A DNA stretch of 30,867 nt from the NCBI GenBank assembly GCA_965652145.1, contig CBFGTV010000040.1, positions 1 to 30,867 of the forward strand, in the 5' to 3' direction. The DNA comes from CBFGTV01 sp965652145. GTDB taxonomy: Bacteria > Bacillota > Clostridia > Peptostreptococcales > Natronincolaceae. The position numbers and the translations under genes are program-made. The stretch's first letter is position 1, and every line of letters begins with the position of its first letter. Shown here in pieces: positions 11,501 through 18,714 of the stretch. Under the pieces are notes generated by a model that saw only the letters and a program-made list of their open reading frames with translations, had not been told where the DNA came from and made no database searches.

Positions 11501-14034
11501 AAATAATCGATTAGCGACACAAGGAATGGAAGAAATAGCGTCAAGCCTCCCAAAGCCACCCATGGCAGCCAGCTTCCAGGCAGCAGGCTGATGCCAAGGC
11601 CCAACAGCAGCATTAAGGAAATTGAAACCAAACTTCTTCTCAGGTTGTCAATAATTTTCCACTTCGATAGGGAAGACAGGGGATTAGGGACCCGTTCTCC
11701 CTTTCTGTCTGTGATTGTATTAAACAGCCAGGGCAACAGCTGCCAATCTCCCCTCACCCACCGGTGTAGTCTTGATATGTAGCTGCTATACTTGGCCGGG
11801 TAATCGTCTATTAATTCCATATCACTGGCGAGACCGGTTCTGACATAGCTTCCTTCCAACAGATCATGGCTGAGTATGGTTTGGTCAGGTATGGCATCCT
11901 TTAAAAGGGTATTAAATACCTCCAGGGAATAAATACCCTTCCCCGTGAAGATTGCCTCATGAAACAGGTCTTGATAAATGTCGGAGGCCGCCGTAGTATA
12001 GGGATCGATTCCTCCCTGACCCGCATAAATTCTGGTGAAAATGGAGGTATTGGCACTTTCTACACTGAGATCAATTCGTGGCTGAATCAACCCGTAGCCC
12101 TGGGTAACGATTCCCCTTCGGGAATCAATTGTCGCCTTGTTGAGGGGGTGAGAGATCATTCCAATCAGTCGCTTTGCTCCATCAATTGGCAGTCTTGTAT
12201 CGGCATCCAACGTAATGACGTATTTTATCTCACCCTCCTGGCTGGGATTCCCCGATACAACCCGATATGAGCTTGAATTTCCTGCTAAAAGCTGATTTAG
12301 CTCCAGCAAAGCCCCTCTTTTCCGCTCCCAGCCCATCCATTTTTTTTCGGAGGCCAGATATTGTCTTTCTCGATGGAAATAGTAAAATATCTCCTTGCCA
12401 TATTTCTCATTGAGGGCTTTAACCTTTGCCAGGGTTTTTTTAACTTGCTCTACTTCTCCCGGCAATTGCTTTTGGCCGGTATCGGGGAAGTCTCCCGCCA
12501 GGCCAAAGACAATGTTATCCTCACGATTCGATAAATAATAGACCTCCAATTGCCCCAGGAGCTCCCCTGCCCGGGCTTCGTCATTAATTAAAGCGGGAAT
12601 CACCACCAGTGTCCTGGCCTCCGGGGGAATTCCTTGACTATACTCAAGGCGAGGGATAAAATCTGGCGGAACCAGCTTTGTTAAAATGCGATTAGTGATA
12701 AATACCCCCACCTCGCTGGCAGGAATGACCGTTATTAAGCCAGCTACAAGGGCCCATACCCATGGATAATTTTCACTATTTTTATAAGCGTAACTCATCA
12801 ATAGCCCTGTTATCAGCAGGGTAATTGCCATGATTGGGCCTAAATACTGAACCAGGGATGCCTGCTTCAGCTCCCTTGCCCCCGTTGTGATTTCCAGGGC
12901 ATTAAAGAGCTCTCCCTTTCCTTCACCTACCAAATAGTAGCCTACATGACCATACTTTTCACCCTTGGACCTTCCTGCCTCTGACAAATCAACAGCTGCC
13001 CTTGCCACCTTGGCCTCGGGAATATGATATTTTTCTGCAATCTTTTCAATAACAGTTCGGTAATAATCCCTGGATTCAAAATCCATGGCACGATAAATTC
13101 CTGTCCTTTCCTTTCTTAAAATCCCCTCAGTAATATTAAGGGATTCAAAAAATGACTCCCAATCCAGTACAGAAATTAAGTTTAGACTGATAATAGCATT
13201 CCCGATAGACACCTTTCTAGAGGCCTGTTGCCTATGATCCTCTTCTATGACACTTTCAATGGTGGTGTTATGCTCCTTCAGCCTTTCTTCAATATAGCCG
13301 ACAACCATGCCCCTTTCGTTGGATTTTCTTCTCAATAGCCGTAACAGATGCTCGATTAAAGGGCCATTGGGTTTATCCGATACATCGAATAACTGTTTCA
13401 GGCTGACCAATATTGTCTCTTTGCTCTGCTCTAATAATTCCTCTGCCTGATTCCAACCGGTTTCTGTAACGAGAATTTTTTCACAAACCAATCTGAGCTT
13501 TTCGATCAATGCCAAACGAAGCATCAGGGATAAAGCCCAGATTTCAGATATGGTAAGCACCTGTTGGCTTTGATAAGCCTCAAAGAAATATTGAATTATC
13601 TCTTCGTCTAATCGCCCATCGGTATGGGAGACCAATTCAAGGGCTGCAGCATAAATTCTAGGGTACCCCTTCAAACTACCCTGCTTCAAGGCCTTAAGCC
13701 TGAAAAAACGTTCCTTAATCATATTTTGGCGGATGTCTTTATACTGCTCCTCGATTTTATAGAAATTATCCAGGAGCCACTGGGAGGCGGGTGAAATTTC
13801 CTTTTGCTCCTTCACCCGACTGTTCACGCCTTGATACACTTTAACGATCACACGGTAATGATTGTCTAATCGATGCAAAAGAGATTTTGTAGATTTTCCC
13901 CTGGCGGACACATGATGGGTGTTGGCAACCTCTTTACTGTGCTTTCCCAAATCCTCCATACTTAAAAGCACATCCTCTATGTCATCCTTGCGATAACGGT
14001 CTTTTTTCCAGTAATCATTAAAATCCAAAGGCAT
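5557..14034 (-). CDS. Cyclic beta-1,2-glucan synthase (NdvB/Cgs family)
   Basis: A 2825-residue giant, close to the about 2870 of Brucella Cgs. An N-terminal region leads to membrane helices near residues 400-450. A GT84 glycosyltransferase core follows, with DADT near 610, SHDLLEG near 700 and the QxxRW-like RWVRGDWQ near 760. More helices lie near 795-840 and 925-970. A middle glycoside-hydrolase-like cyclisation region comes next (about 1000-1470; assigned to GH189 in a Thermoanaerobacter homologue). Two beta-sandwich segments follow, then a C-terminal GH94 phosphorylase module with GSGDWNDGM near 2505. The enzyme would polymerise glucose from UDP-glucose, trim chain length and cyclise beta-1,2-glucan at the membrane. 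The ATG at 14034 has AAGGTGA upstream. It lies 56 bases after the nucleotidyltransferase gene. Cyclic versus linear product cannot be decided from sequence. Confidence 0.93.
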   Translation of the reverse strand: MPLDFNDYWKKDRYRKDDIEDVLLSMEDLGKHSKEVANTHHVSARGKSTKSLLHRLDNHYRVIVKVYQGVNSRVKEQKEISPASQWLLDNFYKIEEQYKDIRQNMIKERFFRLKALKQGSLKGYPRIYAAALELVSHTDGRLDEEIIQYFFEAYQSQQVLTISEIWALSLMLRLALIEKLRLVCEKILVTETGWNQAEELLEQSKETILVSLKQLFDVSDKPNGPLIEHLLRLLRRKSNERGMVVGYIEERLKEHNTTIESVIEEDHRQQASRKVSIGNAIISLNLISVLDWESFFESLNITEGILRKERTGIYRAMDFESRDYYRTVIEKIAEKYHIPEAKVARAAVDLSEAGRSKGEKYGHVGYYLVGEGKGELFNALEITTGARELKQASLVQYLGPIMAITLLITGLLMSYAYKNSENYPWVWALVAGLITVIPASEVGVFITNRILTKLVPPDFIPRLEYSQGIPPEARTLVVIPALINDEARAGELLGQLEVYYLSNREDNIVFGLAGDFPDTGQKQLPGEVEQVKKTLAKVKALNEKYGKEIFYYFHRERQYLASEKKWMGWERKRGALLELNQLLAGNSSSYRVVSGNPSQEGEIKYVITLDADTRLPIDGAKRLIGMISHPLNKATIDSRRGIVTQGYGLIQPRIDLSVESANTSIFTRIYAGQGGIDPYTTAASDIYQDLFHEAIFTGKGIYSLEVFNTLLKDAIPDQTILSHDLLEGSYVRTGLASDMELIDDYPAKYSSYISRLHRWVRGDWQLLPWLFNTITDRKGERVPNPLSSLSKWKIIDNLRRSLVSISLMLLLGLGISLLPGSWLPWVALGGLTLFLPFLVSLIDYFRLKLRAPVEGLWGNFGLEPKRSLCLGCLQLITLPHQAYMMVDAIVRTLYRLYFSRKRLLEWVTVADSEKKLSNDLKSYIQRMRTIFPVTIVAALFWLVKGRPIIGFPILILWLISPWVAYGISQPQSIHQEALDDEDQMLLRRIARKTWSYYEDLVGESDHYLPPDNYQEYPPKGAAHRTSPTNIGFYLLSVICARDLGYLTTTEMVKRVRETMNTLLKMETWKGHLYNWYDTRSLEVLRPHYVSTVDSGNFVAYLITLRESLEEYLNRPLMDKNQIEGLRDALLSKEGEDKLQRLLIYELMDREEITLKAFGELLKDLTVNGTDGCPKEYKRQLEAINTEFEIYLKPLTNHVKQIPCLNKLMGYYEEILDSPGSREDYQQELENIKRANQKIKGMIQGVKDLIKTIDQLVDEVDFTRLYDPKRRLFSIGYNVEEEKLTNSYYDLLASEVRTTSYIAIARRAVPKKHWYKLGRAFSVVNGKRSLVSWTGTMFEYFMPYLIMKNYQNTLLDETYHAVMEAQRHYGRQREVPWGISESGYYGFDLQLNYQYKAFGVPHLGLKRGLMEEVVVSPYSTLLALPYRPRESVENVKALINMGMEGTYGLYEAIDFTHGRLRSKNTHEIVKSFMAHHLGMGFVSLTNYFHDMIVQKRFHQNPLMRSGELLLQEKIPVRGIITKEFKEPLEAKDQPRDLLQGLTRTYGISNELPPKCHLLSNGDYSLLLTEGGSGYSRMGEIQITRWRQDELANSYGTFIFIHQLSDNKNWATGYDPFKEEPDGYQVSFSQDRVEYIRNDDTIQTHTEILVSPEDPVEIRRVTLTNYGAEPVTLQVTSYFETVLGDQRADVAHPAFSNLFVRTELLSGHDCLLASRRPREPHLPTRWLFHSLHVEGEVSGGLQYETNRGNFLGRGRDLKRAVALNQPLKNYTGIAIDPIMSLRKTIRLKPGESGVFTFTTGIQEDREMVIELMKKYHGTNGIERARELALTRSQVELTYLNFKIEEISIFQELIPYLIYLNPGRRKYEEILKKNKKGQSGLWAYGVSGDLPIFLVTIKKIDEIEVVKECIRAHEYWRTKGLKVDLIILNEDESSYLQPLQHLINEVVFTSNERHLLNQPGGIFIRDANVIPPEDRNLIYTAARALIKGEGGALSRQLSKLKAITQLPPAREFKGVYEAINYRDIPVELTHDNGYGGFSSSGREYIIKLKDDLQTPAPWSNVIANENFGFLVTENGSGYTWAENSRENKLTPWSNDPVTDPPGELLYLQEKDSGAAWTITPLPIREPGDYVVKHGMGYTSFIHHSHDIEQELTLFVPERDPVKIYLVKLKNTAVDAKKLMLTFYMTPVLGVSDEVTRQYILTELNEETGGIKITNPFQSDFPDRIAFIESSERVCSYTGNKNAFFGARGDRVSPDALGRVGLNNELGGGLNPCGALQCEVVLPPGEEKDLVFLLGQVKEASELLPLINQYKTPWQCRLALKQVQESWNRLVGKIQVKTPDPSMDLMLNGWLLYQSLVCRLWGRSAFYQSGGAYGYRDQLQDAYNLLHPAPELLRKQILLHCQHQFVEGDVQHWWHPGAGEKGIRTRFSDDLLWLPFTVAAFYHHTQDETILKEKVHFLEDEPLAEGEDERYGIPRISEEQDTVYGHCLRAIDRSLRFGSHGIPLMGSGDWNDGMSTVGNKGKGESIWLGWFLYKILKTFAPICGLMGDQERKETYLKAAENIVKNIEAHAWDGNWYMRAFFDDGRPLGSSQNEECMIDSLAQSWSIISEGGNQQRAKLAMEAVEDYLIKDDAGLILLFTPPFDESDLEPGYIKGYVPGVRENGGQYTHAAAWVIKAFAMMGDGDRAWELFRMINPINHTRTPLECAVYRVEPYVMAADVYAVEPHVGRGGWTWYTGVAGWMYRVGIEDILGLKRHGNRLYIRPSIPVGWPGYEVTYQFGTAVYHIIIHNTASKEGPAGFKLDERPMEGDYIELKDDGRKHRVELWLEGK

Positions 14035-14090
14035 CTGTATGTCATCACCTTTCTGAATAATCTTTTATCCCAAACCACTGTATTTCCCGG

Positions 14091-16553
14091 TTAATGCCGA
14101 CTTACCAGATTTCTGATTTTTTCACTGTAAAAGGTAGACAGTTCTTCGGCATATTCCTGGGAATGGCCCTCGGTAAATACGTTTACCAGGGGCTTTTCAG
14201 GGTCAGGAAGTATCAAGGCCCATCCCTTTTCATCATCGATTCTGACCCCCTCAAAAAGCTCGATTCCCTCTTTTTGATGGTTTAAAATCATTTCCTTCAT
14301 TACCCTTCCTTTATCCTTCCAGTCACACTGTATTTCCTGTTTCACCACAAAGGGATCAGGAATTTGATCAGCCAGCTCCCTTAGCTTGATTCCTTCCTGC
14401 ATAAGAAAATCCAGGATTTTGCCAATAGCCCAAATGCCGTTATACCACAGCGTAAACTGTAGGGGCAAATTTTCCCCTTGGGATTCCTTCAGCACATCCT
14501 TCATATGACTGGCGGGGTTGGATTTGCATTTAACAATTTTAGCCCCAAACTGCTCTGCCAATTCCTCAAGATGCCTTGATGATACATAGGGCACCACCAA
14601 CTGTCTGTCTCCTCTTTGAAGCAACAGCCTGGCAGCCAATAAGTGGTACTTTTCCCCCTCCATCAGACGGCCATTTTCGTCAACTAGCATTAGCTCCTCA
14701 CCAGATTCACCAATTAAAAATCCAATTGAATCTGGATCACCCTTGACCCTTTCCGCCAGGGCTGCTGCCAAAGCAGTTGTACTCTGGCTATTAAAGCCTT
14801 GTTCAGGATAGATTAAAGTCACCGAAACACCTAGCCCTTTTAGATAGCCCCTGGTGGATTCAAGGACAGAAAGTGATGGCGATGTAAGCCATACCCTTTG
14901 GTTAGCTTGTCTGATCTGTTGTAAATGCTTTACCTCATTAATTCCTGCCTGGTTGAAAATAGCATGAAATGAGTCTACTTCTATCTCCTTTTTTAAACGA
15001 TCGGCATTACAGCGCTTAAAATCCTCACGATTAAACAGGTTTTCTATTTCACGTTCCATTGATCTGGGAATATTTCCGCCGTCAGCATCAATAAACTCTA
15101 GTCTGATGTTATCAGGCTTTTCTGACGAAGCCTTTACATGAATTCCGCCTGCTGCTTTGAAATATCTTACTGCAAACCGCGTCATGGGTAAAAAGGCCCC
15201 TTTAAGATTAATCCCTTGAACCCCGGTGGAGGAAACACCGGCCAAAAGCGCCTGCTGAATTAATTGGGCTCCATTACTGGGATCACTGCTAATCACGATT
15301 GAGGGCTCTCCCTTCAGACTGGACGCAAAGGCCGAACCAAGCCTTGCACAAAATTCAGGGGTCAGTTCAATATTGATTTGCCCAGAGATATCCCTCAAAC
15401 CAAAAAGGGTTTTAGATGCCTTGGAACCCCATACAAGATTCTGACTCACGACGGTATTTTCTTCAATTCGTTTATGGGGCCAGATTTTGATATCGGGCTT
15501 CACAACTGCCCCCTTCAATAAAATCGTTCCTTCACCTACCACTGAATTTTCCAGTACCTTTGCCTGTTCCCTGATATCTGCACCACCACAGATTACCGTT
15601 CCCCTAAGGCTGGCCTTTTCCTCCAGATTCACCTGATTCCATAAGATACTTTTTTTAATGGTGGCCCCTTGACTGATCCTACAGTTTTCACCTATCACCG
15701 TCGGCCCTGTTATTTCAGCGCCATCCTCTATGCTGCCATTTTTTCCGATATATACAGGAGGCTGAAGCTTTACATTCCTACCAATGGTTGTCCCTTCGCC
15801 GACATATACCCCCTCTTCCAGCTCCTTTTGAATCAACGGGAGCTTTACCTTCCCTGCCAAAATATCAAATTGAGTCTCCTTGTAGGAGCTTAAATCCCCA
15901 ATATCGCACCAATATTCATTCATAACATAGCCATACATGGGTACTTGATCATTAAGCAGCCTGGGGAATAAATCCTTACTAAAATCAAAGGTGTCTCCCT
16001 TAGAAAAATAGTCTAAAACCTCGGGCTCTAGTATGTAAATTCCGGTATTAATGGTATTGCTGAATACCTCACCCCAACTGGGCTTTTCCAGAAATCGAAT
16101 GATTTTCCCCGCTTCATCGGTAATGACAACCCCATATTCGATTGGTACTGCCTCATTTCTTAAAACAAGGGTCGCCTTCGATCCCTTTTCTCGATGAAAA
16201 GCTAAGGCTTTTTGAATATCTAAATCCGTTAAGGCATCGCCGCTGACAATTAAAAGGGTATCATCAATAAACTCCTCGGCATTTTTTACACTTCCCCCTG
16301 TTCCCAAGGGGGTTTCTTCAATAAAATAATGTAAATTAACGCCCCAGTCTTTTCCACTTCCAAAATAGTCGGTAATCATTGTTGGCATATAGGCCAAAGT
16401 AACCCCTATTTCAGTAATACCATGTTCCTTTAACAGGTCTACGGTATATTCCATTACCGGCCTGTTAATAATGGGTACCATGGGCTTGGGTAAGCTACAG
16501 GTAAGGGGCTTTAACCTTGTTCCTTTACCTCCTGCCATAATAATTGCCTTCAT
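14091..16553 (-). CDS. Sugar nucleotidyltransferase fused to a degenerate phosphohexomutase-like domain
   Basis: An 820-residue fusion. Residues 1-235 are a sugar-1-phosphate nucleotidyltransferase with GGKGTRLKPL near residue 8 and the PKPM motif. A left-handed beta-helix of hexapeptide repeats follows (about 255-360), then a phosphomannomutase/phosphoglucomutase-like region (about 375-820). The mutase part keeps a serine at the phosphoserine position (KASSEKP near 473). The metal loop, normally DxDGDR, reads DPDSIGF near 606; no GExSGH sugar loop is seen; and the RxSGTEP phosphate loop reads DPEKP near 783. It is probably catalytically weak or dead. Databases call such proteins mannose-1-phosphate guanylyltransferase/phosphomannomutase, but the nucleotide and sugar are not proven; UDP-glucose for the next gene is a plausible alternative. 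ATG at 16553 is preferred over TTG at 16577. Confidence 0.85.
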   Translation of the reverse strand: MKAIIMAGGKGTRLKPLTCSLPKPMVPIINRPVMEYTVDLLKEHGITEIGVTLAYMPTMITDYFGSGKDWGVNLHYFIEETPLGTGGSVKNAEEFIDDTLLIVSGDALTDLDIQKALAFHREKGSKATLVLRNEAVPIEYGVVITDEAGKIIRFLEKPSWGEVFSNTINTGIYILEPEVLDYFSKGDTFDFSKDLFPRLLNDQVPMYGYVMNEYWCDIGDLSSYKETQFDILAGKVKLPLIQKELEEGVYVGEGTTIGRNVKLQPPVYIGKNGSIEDGAEITGPTVIGENCRISQGATIKKSILWNQVNLEEKASLRGTVICGGADIREQAKVLENSVVGEGTILLKGAVVKPDIKIWPHKRIEENTVVSQNLVWGSKASKTLFGLRDISGQINIELTPEFCARLGSAFASSLKGEPSIVISSDPSNGAQLIQQALLAGVSSTGVQGINLKGAFLPMTRFAVRYFKAAGGIHVKASSEKPDNIRLEFIDADGGNIPRSMEREIENLFNREDFKRCNADRLKKEIEVDSFHAIFNQAGINEVKHLQQIRQANQRVWLTSPSLSVLESTRGYLKGLGVSVTLIYPEQGFNSQSTTALAAALAERVKGDPDSIGFLIGESGEELMLVDENGRLMEGEKYHLLAARLLLQRGDRQLVVPYVSSRHLEELAEQFGAKIVKCKSNPASHMKDVLKESQGENLPLQFTLWYNGIWAIGKILDFLMQEGIKLRELADQIPDPFVVKQEIQCDWKDKGRVMKEMILNHQKEGIELFEGVRIDDEKGWALILPDPEKPLVNVFTEGHSQEYAEELSTFYSEKIRNLVSRH

Positions 16554-16585
16554 AGTAATCTTTACACCCTCTTCCAATTTTAACT

Positions 16586-16591
16586 AGTATA
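16586..16591 (-). promoter_or_regulatory. Candidate -10 element for the nucleotidyltransferase-glucan synthase unit
   Basis: TATACT on the minus strand about 33 bases upstream of the ATG at 16553. The -35 region is weak. Confidence 0.35.
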
Positions 16592-16693
16592 CGAAATTTG
16601 GCATATGTAGTTTATTGTGTGATTTTTAGTGGGTTCTATACATTTTTCATGAAGAAAAAGTAAAAAGGTCTATGCAAAAAAACAGAAATAAAT

Positions 16694-16728
16694 AACCACA
16701 GGGCTGGCCTACGAGCTTTCCTGTGGTT
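16694..16728 (-). terminator. Terminator after the DUF4097 gene
   Basis: A perfect 9-bp stem (16694-16702 with 16720-16728) with a 17-base loop that can pair further (GCT with AGC). On the minus strand it is followed by a T-rich stretch ending in six T. Confidence 0.75.
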
Positions 16729-16768
16729 TTAGCTTTACTAATATGAAATTTATCATAACCTTATTATG

Positions 16769-17674
16769 TTAATATCTAATATTAATGTTCCCTGAAATTG
16801 TCTTTAGCTCAAGTTCATGCTCCCCTTTGCCGACAATTCCTTCAAGGGTATTTGATTTTGACTTGCCATTAACTGTCATAGGAAAATCACTAGTTATTTT
16901 TCCTGAGGTGCTATTAGCCATAAGTTTAAAACTGGAATCCGATGGCAGGGCTACCTTTATATCACCAGAAATACTGTTGATGTCTACCTTGTCTTCTAAA
17001 CCCGCCAATTCCACTGCTAAGTGTCCAGATACAGTTTCTCCCCTAAGCTCCCCTAAATAATGATTAATTTCGATATTTCCCGATGTGGATTTAAAAAAGC
17101 CTCTTTCTAAGATGGCTCCATCCAGTGATATTTTACCTGAAATGGTCTCTGCTTCGATTTTACTTAACTGGAGCTTATCCATCAGCACATCTCCAGAAAT
17201 TGAATGAAGGGAAAGCTCCTTTTGATATTGCTTTGGCAAGTAAATATCCATAGACAGATTTTCAAAATTAAAACCCACATTCATTTTTTCCCTTCTATTT
17301 TCCCTAACAACAATTTTATTACCAGACTGCTTCAGTTCCAGCTCTGGCGGCGCACCATTGGTTTGTACGCTTCCATAATAGTGGGCCTTCAGTTCGTCGG
17401 TACCTTCCACTACATATAGTCTAATTGGTACGCTATCAGTAGAGATTGTAATATTGCTGATGTCGGTAATATTTATGACTTCTTCCTGATTGACTTTATG
17501 CTCATAGGCTGTTCCCAAATTATTTTTAAATGACCATAGATTGGAATTATAATCCTCTCCCTCTACTCCTCTAGGGATAAAAATAGCCAGGAGGGAACCT
17601 CCGATGGCAAATGAACCGATCATAATAACGAATAGAGCCAATACTATGTTCTTCAACTGTCTGCTATCCTTCAT
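16769..17674 (-). CDS. DUF4097 putative adhesin-like beta-strand repeat protein
   Basis: A 301-residue protein with one N-terminal membrane helix (about residues 9-30) and a large outside domain built of repeating beta strands. The repeat is visible as recurrent SG-(D/K/N)-I units such as SISGDV, TISGKI, STSGNI, SISGDI and TISGNI. This fits the DUF4097 family, which occurs with HAAS and PadR genes and with PspC proteins and is associated with envelope stress. The ATG at 17674 has GAAGGG five bases upstream and overlaps the end of the HAAS gene by 11 bases, so the two are translationally coupled. An ATG at 17692 is open too but lacks a good site. Confidence 0.87.
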   Translation of the reverse strand: MKDSRQLKNIVLALFVIMIGSFAIGGSLLAIFIPRGVEGEDYNSNLWSFKNNLGTAYEHKVNQEEVINITDISNITISTDSVPIRLYVVEGTDELKAHYYGSVQTNGAPPELELKQSGNKIVVRENRREKMNVGFNFENLSMDIYLPKQYQKELSLHSISGDVLMDKLQLSKIEAETISGKISLDGAILERGFFKSTSGNIEINHYLGELRGETVSGHLAVELAGLEDKVDINSISGDIKVALPSDSSFKLMANSTSGKITSDFPMTVNGKSKSNTLEGIVGKGEHELELKTISGNINIRY

Positions 17675-18233
17675 TTTTAGCCCTTCTTTCATTAATTATT
17701 TTTAAGTTGAATCTTAAATATTTTAACATAAGTCCATAGAAGGATTTTGATAAATAATAGCTTCCAATGAAAAGTAATAATCCCAGGGCCATTAAACCTA
17801 TTCCCAGAAAGATAAACGCAATTCCATTGATTGAGAAAAACTTAGGAATTTGAAGAAAGACAAGTAATATTCCTGCAATGGTTACAGAAGCTGATACAGC
17901 GAAGAAGGCAACTAAAACCCCCACTGCGGCGATAAAGGGCCCTAAAATAAATATTAGATTAAAAAAGCCCAAGCTGACTGTGGCAAGGACTGCTCGAAGA
18001 AGATTTGCTGTACTTGCGGTATTCTCTGCCTGAATAACCCTATAATTTACACTAAAATCCTTGGCAATGCTCCCTGGTTCCCCCAGAGCTTTAGAAATTT
18101 CTTCTTCCGTTTTTCCCATTTCCAATCCAATACGAAAATGCTCTTCATAGTCATAAAGAATATCCTGCTTTTCACCCGCTGGTATTTTATTTAAGCCATA
18201 GTTCAGTTTTTCTAAAAACTCCGCTTTATTCAT
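17664..18233 (-). CDS. HAAS (DUF1700) membrane protein
   Basis: A 189-residue protein. The N-terminal about 70 residues form the helical HAAS domain (EFLEKLNYGL, YDYEEHF, ALGEPGSIAKDF), followed by at least three hydrophobic segments between about residues 80 and 165. HAAS proteins are encoded with PadR regulators and DUF4097 proteins, and this gene sits between exactly those two, overlapping both. It probably works at the membrane in the same response. Confidence 0.9.
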   Translation of the reverse strand: MNKAEFLEKLNYGLNKIPAGEKQDILYDYEEHFRIGLEMGKTEEEISKALGEPGSIAKDFSVNYRVIQAENTASTANLLRAVLATVSLGFFNLIFILGPFIAAVGVLVAFFAVSASVTIAGILLVFLQIPKFFSINGIAFIFLGIGLMALGLLLFIGSYYLSKSFYGLMLKYLRFNLKIINERRAKNEG

Positions 18234-18558
18234 GGCTTTTCGCTCCTTTCAATATGACATTGACACCCTTTACAAATTGATTCCATTCGTCTGTCAGCTG
18301 ACGTTTCATCTCCCTGCCAGAATCCGTCAGGCGATAATACTTTCGGGGTGGCCCCTCCTGGGATTCCTGCAAATAGGTGGTGAACATCCCTTCATCCTTT
18401 AACCGCCTCAACAACGGATATATGGTTCCCTCTGAAATAGCAATATTTTTAGATATTTCATTGACTAATTCATAGCCATAGCAGTCCCTCTCATCAAGCA
18501 TGGCTAGGACACAAAGCTCCAGAACACCCTTTTTAAATTGTATGTTCAGCCAAATCAC
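18226..18558 (-). CDS. PadR family transcriptional regulator
   Basis: A 110-residue regulator with the PadR winged helix. The typical opening KKGVLELCVLAML leads to YGYELVNEIS, then the recognition region ISEGTIYPLLRRLKDEGM and the wing GPPRKYYRLTDSGRE. A short C-terminal helix suggests a small (s1-like) PadR dimer. It is the first gene of the PadR-HAAS-DUF4097 operon and overlaps the next by 8 bases. The start is GTG at 18558, close behind GAAGGG. The ATG two bases upstream is immediately followed by TGA and cannot be used. The promoter upstream holds a perfect inverted repeat, so it probably represses its own operon. Confidence 0.9.
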   Translation of the reverse strand: MIWLNIQFKKGVLELCVLAMLDERDCYGYELVNEISKNIAISEGTIYPLLRRLKDEGMFTTYLQESQEGPPRKYYRLTDSGREMKRQLTDEWNQFVKGVNVILKGAKSHE

Positions 18559-18605
18559 ATCCCTTCAATCAAGGATCTTTTTCTATAGAGATTTTATTTA
18601 AATAT

Positions 18606-18634
18606 AGTATAACAAAAGCTACCTTTTTATACAA
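18606..18634 (-). promoter_or_regulatory. Promoter of the padR-HAAS-DUF4097 operon
   Basis: On the minus strand -35 TTGTAT (18629-18634), a 17-base spacer, and -10 TATACT (18606-18611). It lies about 48 bases before the GTG start. Confidence 0.65.
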
Positions 18635-18638
18635 GGTA
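18620..18638. promoter_or_regulatory. Candidate PadR operator
   Basis: A perfect inverted repeat TACCTT-N7-AAGGTA that covers the -35 element and part of the spacer of the padR promoter. This is a position where binding would block RNA polymerase. PadR-family autorepression is common; the assignment here is inferred from position and symmetry. Confidence 0.55.
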
Positions 18639-18678
18639 CTAACTCATAAACCAGAGCGTATTTTAGGAAAATTTACTC

Positions 18679-18684
18679 TATAAT
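18679..18684 (+). promoter_or_regulatory. Candidate -10 element for the DUF6512 gene
   Basis: TATAAT on the plus strand about 30 bases before the TTG start; no good -35 is visible. Confidence 0.4.
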
Positions 18685-18714
18685 ATAATTATGCTATTAA
18701 AGGAGTGAAGCTAT

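Noticed and set aside
6534..12270. Many medium open frames on both strands inside the glucan synthase gene
   Set aside because: All lie within the long conserved coding frame; no ribosome binding sites and no recognisable domains.
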